Under the pieces are notes generated by a model. The model saw nothing but the letters and a program-made list of their open reading frames with translations. It was not told the DNA's origin and searched no databases. Position numbers and translations under genes: made by a program. Positions 1 through 11,200 of a DNA stretch of 26,649 bases are shown in pieces. Every line of letters begins with the position of its first letter. Within the stretch, counting starts at the first letter, position 1. Origin of the DNA: Hirudo medicinalis (taxonomy: Eukaryota > Annelida > Clitellata > Hirudinida > Hirudinidae); assembly GCA_011800805.1 (NCBI GenBank), contig MPNW01000278.1:143429-170077 (forward strand). The letters are read 5' to 3'.

Positions 1-48
1 GGGGAATGAAAGCGAACTGGAGCAGGATGCAAAGAGAGTAACATAATG

Positions 49-790
49 GTTTTTATGAAATGCCAGATGGAGGTTAATTTCAGTAAATGCTGCCATTCGA
101 AGATTGGTGCCAGACATAGAGAAGCTAAATATAAATTGATGGATTCTGATGAAGCAAACCAAGAGATAATGGAGAAGGAATGATTTAGGAATCGTTTCGA
201 CTCCAGGATTCATAAGGAGCATATCCTGACCAGAATAAAGAAAGTTAATGTAGTAAGTTGTTGTGAATAAACTTTAGGCACCTGTCGTTGGATACCTTCC
301 TTTGCTTTACAAAACAATGGTCAGGTATCGTTTGGAATATGGTGTTCAGGTATGGAAACCATTTGAACAGGGCCTAATACGCAAGATGGAAGCAGTCCAG
401 ACAAGAGCAACTTGACTGATAACCGCCTGGTTATAAGCCTGTAGACACTAGTCCTGCGGGGAAAGATTGAAGTTCCTAAAGCTTCCTGCTTTAGTTTATC
501 GAAGGAGTAGAGCGGACTTATGTTGTACAACATGATTCATGGATTTGTGCCCGATGTTGTTTGTCCTGCAATGCACTTGCATCCTGTTACCACCCAGACG
601 AAAGGAGGCCGTGAAAGAAGGCATGACCTGAAATTGTCAAGCACAGTGGCTCATAGGGATCATCGTAAATGTTTTTAAGCAACGGAACTCCCTTCCACAA
701 GGACTGGTGAAAGTCCAAATTATTTGTAATTTTAAAATGCTTGTGGACAATTTTTATGGAGACAAGGTTTACGGTATTTGATTTTGTAGT
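49..790 (+). mobile_element. Decayed non-LTR retrotransposon (LINE) reverse-transcriptase 3' end
   Basis: Translating the plus strand in shifting frames gives the ordered C-terminal motifs of CR1/Jockey-type reverse transcriptases. About 55-200 reads like the 'WQM..N..KC...IG' stretch. About 302-365 gives LLYKTMVRYRLEYGVQVW, the classic 'LYKTLVRP.LEYG..VW' block. It continues with a 'IRKMEAVQTRAT..I' block (about 366-425). About 672-770 gives RNSLPQGLVK and FKMLVDNF, matching the usual 'W N.LP..VV.....N.FK..LD' terminal motif. Several stops and frameshifts break it, so it is dead. It lies antisense to, and downstream of, the GPCR exons, probably inside the intron before the missing TM6-7 exons. 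The AT-rich stretch 791-977 holds no coding signal that I see. Confidence 0.85.
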
Positions 791-977
791 TTAGTTGTTG
801 CTTTGTTTTTTTTTAAATTTTATTTTGCTTGCTTTTCGTTGCTTTTTGTGCATTGTGTGATCTGGCGATGGGTTCGTCCGTGCTGGTAATTAATAAATAA
901 TAATTATAATAACTAGACGAGGGTCATTACCACTGCCGTTAATATTTAAAATAATTAATAACGAAAAGTAAATTTAC

Positions 978-3900
978 CTGAAATTCGAAGTTTCTTGTGG
1001 GAGGGGACGCAGTTTGAAGATAATTATTCTCACGATGTTAATGAGGAACATGAGGTTCAACTGACCATTGAATATAAAATGATCTATTGACATATTTCAA
1101 TTATCATAATTTATAATAATGATTATAATGATCCTCACCAAAAGACAGGCGATATTGGGAGCAAAAATGATCCATTCATACAAGCCATGAGCTTCACTCC
1201 AACATCTGACAAATAAATTAATAGCATTAGCTTATAAATATTCATTAGTCATGTCCTTGACCATGTAAGTGGAACCATTCCTATAATATTATTGAGATGA
1301 CAAACTTATTACCATACAAATGTATAGATATAAACTTGTTCGATAAGAATGCAACACTTTGCTTAGAAAATGAATTACTGATTTGTTTAGTGTTTGTAAA
1401 AAAAAAAAAAAAAAGAAACGAGTTGTTAACATACTTTTCATTCATGTGGAAATACCTCAGCAGTGAGTAAGAAACACAAGTTGTTACTGGAAGCACTGAA
1501 GGTAAACATGACATGACATGAAATGAATTTAATTCGTCGGTCTCAAAATACGTCAACATAATAAATCATTATGTTTAATTTTTTTTATGAATTTCGCACC
1601 GATAACAAAAGCATTTTCCAACTAGAAAAATCACTAAGAAATAATAAAGTGTTTGAATCCAGCAATAATGTATTAGATGAAATTAATTCCACAAAATATT
1701 TACTCCACCCAAGGATGATGTAATTGGCTATTGAATGGTCTTTGTGGAAAGCGGCAATCAACAGACTGTGGAGATAAACAGCCTCACAGAACATCCAAAA
1801 ATAAGTAGAACTGTTGAAGTAGATCTTCAACGTGGTTAACATTCTGCACCAGGCCTGAACAATATTTAAATTGTTAGATTATTAAAGCTTTTTAATCATA
1901 TTGTAAATCCGGCGCAAACTTGGAGATGTTTGGAAAGAACAATAACATACAATTCTTAAACTATAAAATTTTGTTATTATTATGACACTCACTGGGTTCC
2001 TGTCAATCACAGTTTCCCCTGTCATGGAGGCTCTGATGATATCGTAATGGACGAAGATGTGATACAAAAGGGAGTTGAAACTACTCAAGAGGAGTGCAAT
2101 GAAGAAGTTGAGGTGGATTCGTATTCGGAATTGCTTCCTCAGTTCTCTGTTCAAACGATAACTTTTAAAAGCATTTTAATCCCAAACCACTAATAATAAT
2201 GTTAATTAATAGCAATGCAAATCACTAGTACTGCTAACTAATAGTAATATCTTAATGTTAATCGCTGTTAAAACCATTTGTGTAAAAACGAACCCCATCC
2301 AACATGCAAACCCGTTAGATGTAATCAGAGCCGCCAAGATGGGGACAAGTGCAGAGGGGCCTAGCAATGTTTTGGGGCCCGCCCGGGTTTAAAAATTTGT
2401 TTGCTTTTCCATTACTAAATTGACATAACATGTGCCTATGAGCCAGAAATTTTGCCAGATATGTTCTCATCGGAATCTTGCAAAGATCCATCATTATTTT
2501 TTTGTTACTCCAAGTCACTTTCGGAAGTGTTTCCTTCACAACAGCTCTCATTAGTACTGTTTTACAAAATTGGAACGTATTTTGTTTCTGATTCATCACT
2601 AAAGTTGTCATCAGCATCAGATGGTTAGTCAGTCGACTACCAGATTCCAATATCAATTTTCTTGCCTGTAAATCCGTAGTAAATCTTTGCAAATTTGCTC
2701 TTTCATTACTAGTCATTGTTGTTAAGTTGTATTAAATTATGCACTTCCTCTGTTATATGAAGTCATTCAGCAAAGAACAAGTAGTATTAAAAAAAAAGTC
2801 ACAAACGCATAGAGCTTCAAAATTTAAACATAAATGCGCATGTGCAAATGCACCTCCATGACTGTAATGCGTAATGTCAAATATTTCAGTAAATATTTGG
2901 GTTACATTATTGTTATTGGGGAATAAGTACATCCTTACAAATAAGGAAAAGTCGTAAAATTTGGGTTTCACATTTGAGTCCTTCTGCGATAAGTATTAGA
3001 ACAAAATGCGACTTGGGGTGCATTCGAATCTCAAGATCGTTTGAGGGTTAATCAAGCTAAAAATGGTGTAAATGTTCATTGCATCCATTAATCAATGTAT
3101 TCATCTCTAAGAAACATTTCTTCCAATTAATAATAATTATGTGTTTCTTAATTCTTTGCTCACCTGAATGAGAGGAATATAAGAATGGATGGTAGGAGGA
3201 GCATCAAGCTGATAGCATCGAATGACATTTCTATGATCACTCTTCTGATGTTCTCCTAATGAATGCATTTGTTAATATTATAAGCTAATTATGTATTATA
3301 ACATGTAAGCTCACGTTTAATAAAATAATATATTTTGAATCTTATGGATATTTAATGAATTAATATTGAAATAACTACGCTGTGAGTAAACATTACATCA
3401 AATGTAAGACAGCCGTTGTAATTGGTCCATTCCTGTCCTCTCGATTTGAACCAAGTAGCGTTATGATTGCATACCTTCGATGATCTACCTGAACATTAGC
3501 AAAATTAAATAATCATTATTAATCATAATATTTAAGTTACCATCATATCCGTGGTTGTTCAGTAATAGTAGTTTACTGGTCGCTATAAATATTTACAAAT
3601 TTGAATTACTGTTAACAGGGTTGCGATTGGTATTTAATAAAAAAAAGTATATTTAATAAACCTTCAGGATGAACCATTCCAATTGAAGTGGGACAAAGTT
3701 TTGTTGATGTCGAATTGGCCTCAGCACCATCCCAACAATCATAACCATCCCAGGTCATCGGGCATTGGCCTATTAATAACATGGATAATATTAACATCAC
3801 ATTAAATTTATTATTTTATAGAAGTTATTAATTAATATTATAATAATATCAAATAATGATAATATTGTTATTATCATTAATATTATTAATGTTCAACTTG

Positions 3901-5386
3901 AATAACGACAATAACGACTAATAGCTAAGTGATCTTTATTCTCAGAAGTGCACCTGAAAACCAAAGAAGAAAAATTTTATATTTGTATTTAGCCGATTTT
4001 TTGAGTGCCTTATGTATCCAGGCAGGATGTGAAGGCACTTTTTAATCGATCAACCATTTATATATCGCCCCTACCCCAGGGCGCTCCCTGGCGGTGCAGC
4101 TGGGTTGCGAACACGACACATAACGACTGTTGCTATTATGACCGCATGCAGGAACGCAACCCATTCGGCCAACCTGCAGGCCAAAAAACACCTTACAAGG
4201 CTTACAAATTACATTTTCTCTATTATTTGTTCCTAAATTCGACTGCTTATTAGAAGCTTAATAATAATTAATACAATTATAATATTATTCATCATCATCA
4301 AGGTGCCATGGTAACCAGTGATAATAGGGGCGTTCTTCATTTTCTGGCAGCAGTTGTAAGCAGATCTGCAGCATCTTCTCCACTCCAAACACACCTTCCT
4401 CGCCACTTTCAGTTTCTCGCACAATTGCCTGACAAAGAACATTTTCCAGTCAATGCTTTCGGCTTCGTTTTTAGGTAGTGAATCCTTCATAAAGTTTGTA
4501 CGGAGGACTTGAAATAAATGGAGATCATCTTCGAAACTAAAATAAACTGGGGACGATGAATTGCTGGAATCGTTGGAAAAGCCTGGAAGACATGAATGAT
4601 GATAGTAGTAGCAGTAATAAAAGTAGTGACTAAGCTGATAACGATGGCGGAGATGAGAAAGAGGGCTGAGAAAAATATAAAAAATTAATTTAAGGTACCA
4701 GCATCATTTTCCAACCACTTCATGGTCTCTTTCACGCTGGGAAGATTTTTGTAATAATAACACTTCATGCAAGAGTGATGCCAGAATTCTTCCACATTCA
4801 GGTATCCTTCCCTTCCTCTGCATGGTCTTGTCATGAAATCATTTGAATTAATATGGAATAATTTTCTACTCGTTATATTCTTTGTTCGCTAATTAATAAT
4901 AATGTAACAGTTATTGTTATGCGATGATAACTATTACAAGTTTTTATCAATCAACCACTGTCAAGAAAACATCCAAAATCCATATTCATTTCATTGAACC
5001 TACACTGAGGTGATTCAGTTAAACAGCTTCGTCAATTATTTTTCATAAACAACATGACATTCATTTCGTGCTACACACAGTGTACATTAACATGTCGTCA
5101 TCAACGCTCACTAATAGAACTTATTCGATATTATCGCTACAATATTAATACAAATTACCCAATAGTATCATCATAAATACTTTTTATTATTAATAGAACA
5201 CTTTCTTTAAAATTTAAAGCACTCAACAAACTGATGATTATTTTGAAAGCAAAATAAGTTCAAATACCTGAGTGGATGAGGAAATGATATTATGTCCGAC
5301 ATGTCGTTGAAGTCACTCGTTTGTGATGGAAGCGATTTCGTCAAGGAGAGGATGATGATGATGGTGATGAACACTTGAGCACTCAT
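978..5386 (-). CDS. Class B (secretin-family) GPCR, calcitonin/DH31-like; 5' eleven exons, 3' end outside window
   Basis: Peptide-hormone receptor of the plasma membrane, normally Gs-coupled. Exons (complement): 5268-5386, about 4716-4817, 4316-4428, 3662-3769, 3397-3488, 3164-3255, 1993-2146, 1704-1854, 1435-1495, 1139-1205, 978-1060. Phases agree except at the exon 2 donor, which is uncertain. Exon 1 gives a signal peptide (MSAQVFITIIIILSL). Exon 3 has a CLEWRRCCRSAYNCCQ cluster. Exons 4-5 carry the hormone-receptor domain: CPMTWDGYDCW, then C..NATWF and WTNYNGC. Exon 6 is TM1. Exon 7 is TM2 (FRIRIHLNFF). Exon 8 is TM3 (YFWMFCEAVYLHSLL). Exon 9 is TM4, whose spacing to the conserved CW of exon 10 is 21 residues, as I recall for calcitonin receptors. 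Exon 11 ends TM5 with FLINIVRIIIFKLR. About 380 codons are visible; TM6-7 and the tail are missing. Class B is firm; the subfamily is inference. Confidence 0.9.
2314..2440 (+). repeat. Dispersed repeat, family 2, copy in a GPCR intron
   Basis: This stretch begins with TGTAATCAGAGCCGCC, contains an AAGTGCA block and ends with TTTGCTTTTCCATTACT and AAATTGACATAACAT. The reverse complement of 17255-17390 shows the same ordered blocks, with gaps between. The two are diverged copies of one dispersed element of unknown class, in opposite orientation. An open frame on the other strand (2315-2716) runs through it, but I recognise no protein there. Confidence 0.6.
3968..4180 (-). mobile_element. tRNA-derived SINE, copy A (full length)
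   Basis: Read on the minus strand it starts TGCAGGTTGGCCGAATGGGT, a tRNA Ser/Leu-like head with a pol III A box (TTGGCCGAATGG). A B-box-like GTGTTCGCAACCC follows about 60 bases later. The body carries a GCGATATATAAATGG motif, and a 3' block ends in GGCTAAATACAAA with an A-rich tail. It aligns end to end with copy C at 12922. It lies in the GPCR intron between the exons at 4316-4428 and 3662-3769. Confidence 0.85.
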
Positions 5387-6308
5387 GCTGGCTTTGTATA
5401 AATTGGGCCAATTTATGTTTTTTTTTTCAATTAATTGTTAATTGTTAATATTACAAATGTGTTACGGTGACCAATGCGGAGAGATTCAACATTCATTATT
5501 CATAAACAAATTCTGTTGTGGCTGTCAAATGTGTTGGAACCATGCAACGTTTTGTTGGAATTTCTTGAAACGCACACCTTAACATTTAAAATCCTCTTTT
5601 CATCGTTATCGTCGTCATCCTCACTAACAAAGTGAGATTCACGTGAGATTTTGGCTTGGAAATCAAATGTAAAATGTGTACTACATTTTTCAGGCAATTT
5701 TTTGTAATAAATTAAAATAATACATTGTTTTAAAATATTTTGTAATAAATCTTATCTTTAAAAAAATAGTTTATGCATAAAGTAATAAATTATTTGAATG
5801 TGGGAATAGAATGGATTATTATTTATTTGATTTCAAACACCTTCAAAAGGATTGTAAATTACGTCAGCCTCTCTTTAAAAACCAACTAAAGGTCGTGATG
5901 TTGATGATAACGAGGATGATCATGGTGGTGGTGGTGATGTTGATGATGATTGAGACGTCAATCACTGTAAAAGCCAAGTACAATCGCAAAGAACATTCCA
6001 GAATTTTCCCAGGGTCAAGTTTAAGTGTCAAAGGTCGTGCATGGCAAANCATCATCATTTATTATTATTATTATTATCATCATCATCATCATCATCATTA
6101 TTATTATTATTATTATAACATTATTTACATTATATTTTTTTTAAATTTACAATATTGAATAAACCGACTGAAAAAAATAATTGAAGAAAATATTGATTTG
6201 ATAATAGAAGGAAAAATCGGATAATATCAATAAGCAGATTTAATAAATCAGACCATGGCTGACCCGCAATAGACCACAATGGCCTGTAATTTGTGACGTC
6301 ACACACAG
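5387..6308. other. Spacer between GPCR start and AP-2 exon
   Basis: No gene is recognised here. The stretch holds a degenerate GAT/GGT-rich run (about 5897-5952) and a clean ATT/ATC trinucleotide microsatellite (about 6057-6118). An ambiguous base (N) stands at 6049, right beside the microsatellite, suggesting an assembly or polymorphism problem there. The reading frames across it are repeat-driven and look non-coding. Confidence 0.6.
6057..6118. repeat. (ATT/ATC)n trinucleotide microsatellite
   Basis: Uninterrupted ATT then ATC then ATT triplets, directly after the single N in the window. Confidence 0.95.
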
Positions 6309-6427
6309 GGCAAAGTCCAAGAACGGGGGTCGGGCACTGAGGGACAAGTTGGAGAAGATTGGTTTGAATCTACCTGCTGGAAGGAGGAAGGCTGCAACCA
6401 TCACCTTGCTGACGTCACTGGTGGAAG
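6309..6427 (+). CDS. TFAP2: Single internal exon of transcription factor AP-2 (DNA-binding/dimerisation region)
   Basis: AP-2 proteins are nuclear DNA-binding dimers controlling development. The translated exon contains [13 protein letters not shown], then [14 protein letters not shown] and TLLTSLVE, a near-perfect match to the most conserved part of animal AP-2 proteins (basic DNA-contact region before the helix-span-helix). The acceptor is cacacag at 6308 and the donor is GAAG/GTGATG at 6427. Length is 119 bases, entering with one base and leaving with one base; that fits my memory of the equivalent vertebrate exon. The frame is intact. No preceding exon and no following exon (which should begin EAVHLARDFGY-like) was found in the window. 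It is therefore an isolated exon of a gene with huge introns, a duplicated orphan exon, or an assembly join. Identity of the peptide is certain; function of this copy is not. Confidence 0.9.
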
Positions 6428-6600
6428 GTGATGATGACGATGATGATGATGATGATGATGACGATGATGATGATGATGATGATGACGACGAGGATGATGA
6501 CGATAACGACGACGACGACGACGAGGACGACGATGTTGGTGATGATGACGACAATGATGATGTTGTTGGTGACGATAATGATGATTTTATCCAAAATTCG
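6428..6600 (+). repeat. (GAT/GAC)n microsatellite starting at the AP-2 exon donor
   Basis: The intron's first bases, GTGATGATGACGATG, are already part of a long GAT/GAC array with GTT interruptions. Read through, it would add an acidic poly-Asp run in frame with the AP-2 exon, followed by a stop near 6616. The opposite strand reads as poly-Ser. Both open frames are consequences of the array. Confidence 0.9.
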
Positions 6601-8278
6601 ATGATCACCAAATTATAAACAAATAAGCTCAGAAGTAACTAAGTAATTGAATCCCACATCATGGAGTTAAGATGTTAATCATGGCTTCAATCACTTGCTG
6701 AAAGTGATGTTCTTAAAATCAGGGCAGCAGGAGTCAGGGGAGCCGTTTCGCCCGCCCGAAATCCGAAATGCCCCCTGTCTAACTTCTTTAATTCCATGTC
6801 CACAATTAACATCTGCATCGTGCATTAATAGTATCAACTGTTAACACTAAAAAAATTTCTAACCTATTAGGAAAAATTGCAAAAATTCACAATTACTCCA
6901 AAATTATTTGCTATTTGATATCCATTAAAATAGATCCAAAGTGTATCATACTTGTTAGTTATTCTCGACAATGAAAGGTGCAGAGTCCAAAGGAGCGTGT
7001 TGTCAATTGAGCGATTTTATAGCAGAACCAAGTGTAGACGACTTATTGAAATCAACAGAAGTTGCCTGTAAAAACGAAGATCGTAAAAGAAGTGAAACAT
7101 CAAACCCAGATTAATGGAATGCATGTGTAACTCGCATCATTGGACATTTGATACACCTCTGCCTCCTCCCTATAAGGCAGTGTCGTCCAATATGCGGCCA
7201 TCATGCTGACCAATGGACCTAGATCCATTGAAGAAATCGAATTGATGAAATTGTAGAGCAAGAGATTGCTAAGTTATTTTGAAACGTCAGCGTTTATAAT
7301 AGGCTACCAATCGCTCTTGATGTCACAGACCACCTGAGCCAATGGCTGAACGGAATGGACACCGTTGGTCGAGTCATAACGCTAGTTGCCATTAAATTAA
7401 AATGTCGGACAATCTATAATTGTCTAAAACTAGAGATATGTCGATCTCCCAAAAAAATTACATGCGAGTGATTTCCGGAAAAGAGATGGCTAGAAAGGAG
7501 AGTTTTAATAGTGACAGCGACATCGAATAGTGACATCGGTCTTCATTTCCTTTTCTCTGCATTTGTACGCGGGAATGCAGTAATCTTCATTAGGATGCCG
7601 GCTTATTCCCGCTCGGAAAGTCCATTGATATTAATGTGAAGGTAAAGGGCACAGTAAATAATCATTAACATTAAATGAAATATGTGGCGGACATTGGTCC
7701 GGGGAGGGCCAGGCCCCCGTCTTTTTAAAATCTTCGAAAAAATAAATTAAATCTAATTCAAATTAATTTTTTGTATATTTTATTTCAATAATTTACGACT
7801 TTAGACGAAAATATTAGTAACACAACATAACATAACATTAACTTAGAGTAGTTTAAGTAGACTAGTGTCTTTGTGATAAACCACTCAGTAGCGGTCCCTC
7901 CCTAAATCCGCCATTGTTTCCAGTTTGCGCCCCCCCCCCCCCCCCAAAGTGTTCTAGATACGCCCCTGAATGATAGTGAGTTGTTGCGTGCAGGTTTGAT
8001 TATTTGAGAGCCGTCATAGGCAGACGTGACTTACTGGCGAGCAGTTCTCAGAATAGTTAGTCGCTCACTAAATTGGCTTTTAATTTTTTTCTTAATGGCA
8101 AGCGAGAAATTCTAACCAAAGCCTTTCTGAAGTTTGATGCAAATATTAGATCAAGTATTTAATAAAAAATAAATGATATTTAAATTTATTTTAAGTTTAC
8201 TCTGCATCACTTTTAAACTATGTTTTGTGTGAAATTTAGAAGTTGTGGGTCGTAGCACTTTGGGCGGCACAAAAAAGA
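6601..8278. other. Intergenic region with low-grade repeats
   Basis: No gene is recognised. A short 47-codon frame at about 6971-7114 has no recognisable motif. Fragments such as 7690-7730 and a poly-C run with flanking CGCCCCTGA (about 7929-7970) look like dispersed-repeat pieces. The last few hundred bases would contain the COQ6 promoter, but I see no clear core motif. Confidence 0.5.
7929..7945 (+). repeat. Poly-C homopolymer tract
   Basis: A run of about 17 C residues; its length may be unreliable in the assembly. Confidence 0.9.
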
Positions 8279-11200
8279 ATGGTTTTTATAAATCTATGCT
8301 TCAAAAGTGCTTCTGCAACTAGAACCACTGGCTTTTTTCGGGCACTTTCTCCATCCGCTAGATTATTGAGTACCGATAAGAGAAATGGTCACTACGATAT
8401 CATTATTACTGGAGGAGGAATGGTTGGTTCTGCAATGGCCGCAGCTCTGGGTTTGTAGCAATTATTAAAAGTTTGATTTTTCGATTTAATACTGCTTTGT
8501 AGACAAAGTTTATGCATATTGAAACATTTTCTAAAATAAGCAGACTTTTTGTGCTTGTGCATCTATGCCTTCATCTTTATTTTAAAATTTTAATAAGATA
8601 TCTTTATTACTATTATACAATCGTTAGTTATGCCAGTCTCCTCTGAGCCTTCAGATAAATTTATTTTTATAAATTTTATTTTTGCTTATAAACTCTAACT
8701 TGAGATTTATTGATTTGCCTTGAATCTTTATCTAACTCAGGATGGGCTTCCTGAAACATTTAACATTCATAAAATTAATATTGATTTTATATTAAAACTT
8801 CTAAATGACATTTATTTGTGATCAATATAATGCTGGATATTATCCTGAAAAATATATAAAATAAATAAGCATCTTTCTCTCAATACCATTATTAATCTAA
8901 TAAAATGGACATTAATTTGCTTATTCATTCTGTTTTTTCTTTAAGGACATAATCCAGCATTTGGTGGTAAAAAGATTCTCCTGCTTGAATCGGGTCCTCA
9001 AGCAATTGTAGAGAAATTCCCTGAAAAATTTAGCAGTCGTGTTTGTGCTCTCAGTAACGCAACAAAGTCATTGCTGTCGAGTATGATGTGATAAGCTATT
9101 TCTTAAAGCATAACTTAAAATATAAATTATTTATTGCACCAAATATTCATTTCATGGCCTCCGTGATAAAATATGCTGTAACCTTTGTAAATATTGAAAG
9201 GTGCTGAATCATTTATGTTAAATACTTCCAATGCTAACAAGTTGTTGTTAAGACTAAATGCTGCAACCGTTCCATTGACAATGTACCATGATGGGTCACC
9301 TTTTCAAATTCAATTTTCCTTGAAAGTTTTGGAAATAAAGGAGTTGACTTTTTAGGTTTTGGTGCTTGGGATAATATTCTGAGGCATCAAGAAGTGAAAT
9401 ACATGAGGGTATTATTATCTTATTTATTTTGATTGTGTACATGTTTCATTTTAAATGTTTTGAATATTTAAGGTGTGGGATTCTTGTTCTGATGTTGGAA
9501 TCACATTTGATTGTGACAAGTTGCCCCTGCATGCATCAGAATTAGCATACATAGCAGAGAATGATCTCATTGTTTCAGCCATCTTGAAACAACTTCAAAA
9601 ATCAAAAGTTGACATCAGATTTAATTCCAAAGTAAAGTCATATAATCTGAATCAGGACTCTAAGGATTCTGAGCTTCCTCTTATCCAGTTGGACAATGGA
9701 GAAGTCCTAAGCAGTGATCTTTTGGTTTGATTATTTTTATTTGTTGGAATTATTCTGAACAATCAACATAACATTGATTTGTATTTCTGTGTGTTGAAAG
9801 CAGTACTGCCTGGCAGAACAGCATTGAGCCTCAGGAATATAAATAATTACAAATAATTTCAAATGGCACTAAAATTAACTCTAACAAATTGTGGAATACG
9901 AAAATAATTCTGGCACATAAGTAAATAAATCATTGCAATGTTAAGATTGATGATGTATTCCTGACAGCAAAACATAGAATGTTGAGCAGATAATAAACCT
10001 CCCTCAATTTTAAAATTTCAATAAAATCCTTTCAACATCCAGATCGGAGCTGATGGGATGAATTCCATGTTGAGGAGGTCCTCGAACATCAGCACAATTG
10101 GGTGGTCCTATCATCAGAAAGCTGTTGTTGCCACTGTGAAGTTATCTGGGGTAATTTTGAATATTTCTATGATTTTTAAAAATATTAAATTGGATTTAGT
10201 GGTCATTTAAGATGGTATTCTGAATAATCAACATAACATTGATTTCTTCAGTGTGTTGAAAACAATACTGCCTGGCAGAGATTCCTGCCAACTGGTCCTA
10301 TTGCTCTTCTTCCTGTAAATTTGTGATTTTTGGTTTTAGTAGTGGCTTAGATTTCTGCTTTAAAATGAGTTATTAATATTTAAAAACAACAATTAATTAG
10401 CTTATATTCATTACTAATTTAAAAGTTAATTTAAATAATTTTAGTTAAAATATTTGACAATTGATTAAATATGTGAAAAACCATTTCAGCTGTCAAATGA
10501 ATTCAGCTGTCTCATTTGGACGACCACTAACGAACATTCTGCTGAACTCCTTAAAACGACCCCCGACTCTTTCGTTGCTTCTGTGAATTCGGCTTTTGTG
10601 AGCAGAGATTTGTTTTAAATGTGCTTACACTTATTTGACTGCATGTGAGAATGTGAATAATAAATTTTAATTTTAGATGTTTAATGAATAATTAAGTTTC
10701 ACTATCGAACTGAATTTTTTGAATCTTTTTACTCTGAATTGATAACAGAATTTTATATCAGAATTCAGACTTCCATCTCAATTCTTCAATGGCACAATTG
10801 GGTGAAACTGCTGAGAACTTACTCCTCAATTTGGGTTTGGGTGAGTTCATTGAAAAGACATTTTGCCAAATAAATCTTGATTTTGAACCACCATCAATGT
10901 AATCACCAAGTAATAGTATTTGAACCAACAACAATTACTAAGTCCCCTTAATTATGAAATAATTATCTTAAAATTATGCATTGATGTTCATGTCCAGGAG
11001 TAAAGTCTCTAAAACAATTCCCCCCTAAAGTGGTTGCATTTGACCATGAAAGTAGGAAATCATTCCCCTTGGGGCTTATTCACTCAACCAATTATGTCAG
11101 CCCCAGAGTTGCTCTAATTGGGTGAGTTTCGCTTTACAGAAAGCTTCATATACCTATTGAAGAAATGTTTTGGCGACAATTTTGTTTGATAAAGTATTAA

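Noticed and set aside
2315..2716. Minus-strand frame of 133 codons in a GPCR intron
   Set aside because: No motif recognised; part of it overlaps dispersed repeat family 2. It could be transposon debris but I cannot support a call.
4005..4253. Plus-strand frame over SINE copy A
   Set aside because: Lies inside the SINE; similar frames at 12912-13097 and 25853-26080 are the same artefact.
5811..6158. Plus-strand frame of 115 codons ending in His/Tyr runs
   Set aside because: Driven by trinucleotide repeats and crosses an N; no recognisable domain.
6240..6611. Minus-strand frame with a poly-Ser tract
   Set aside because: It is the complement of the GAT/GAC array and of the AP-2 exon; no independent coding signal.
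6971..7114. Short 47-codon plus-strand frame
   Set aside because: Too short, with no recognisable motif or splice context.
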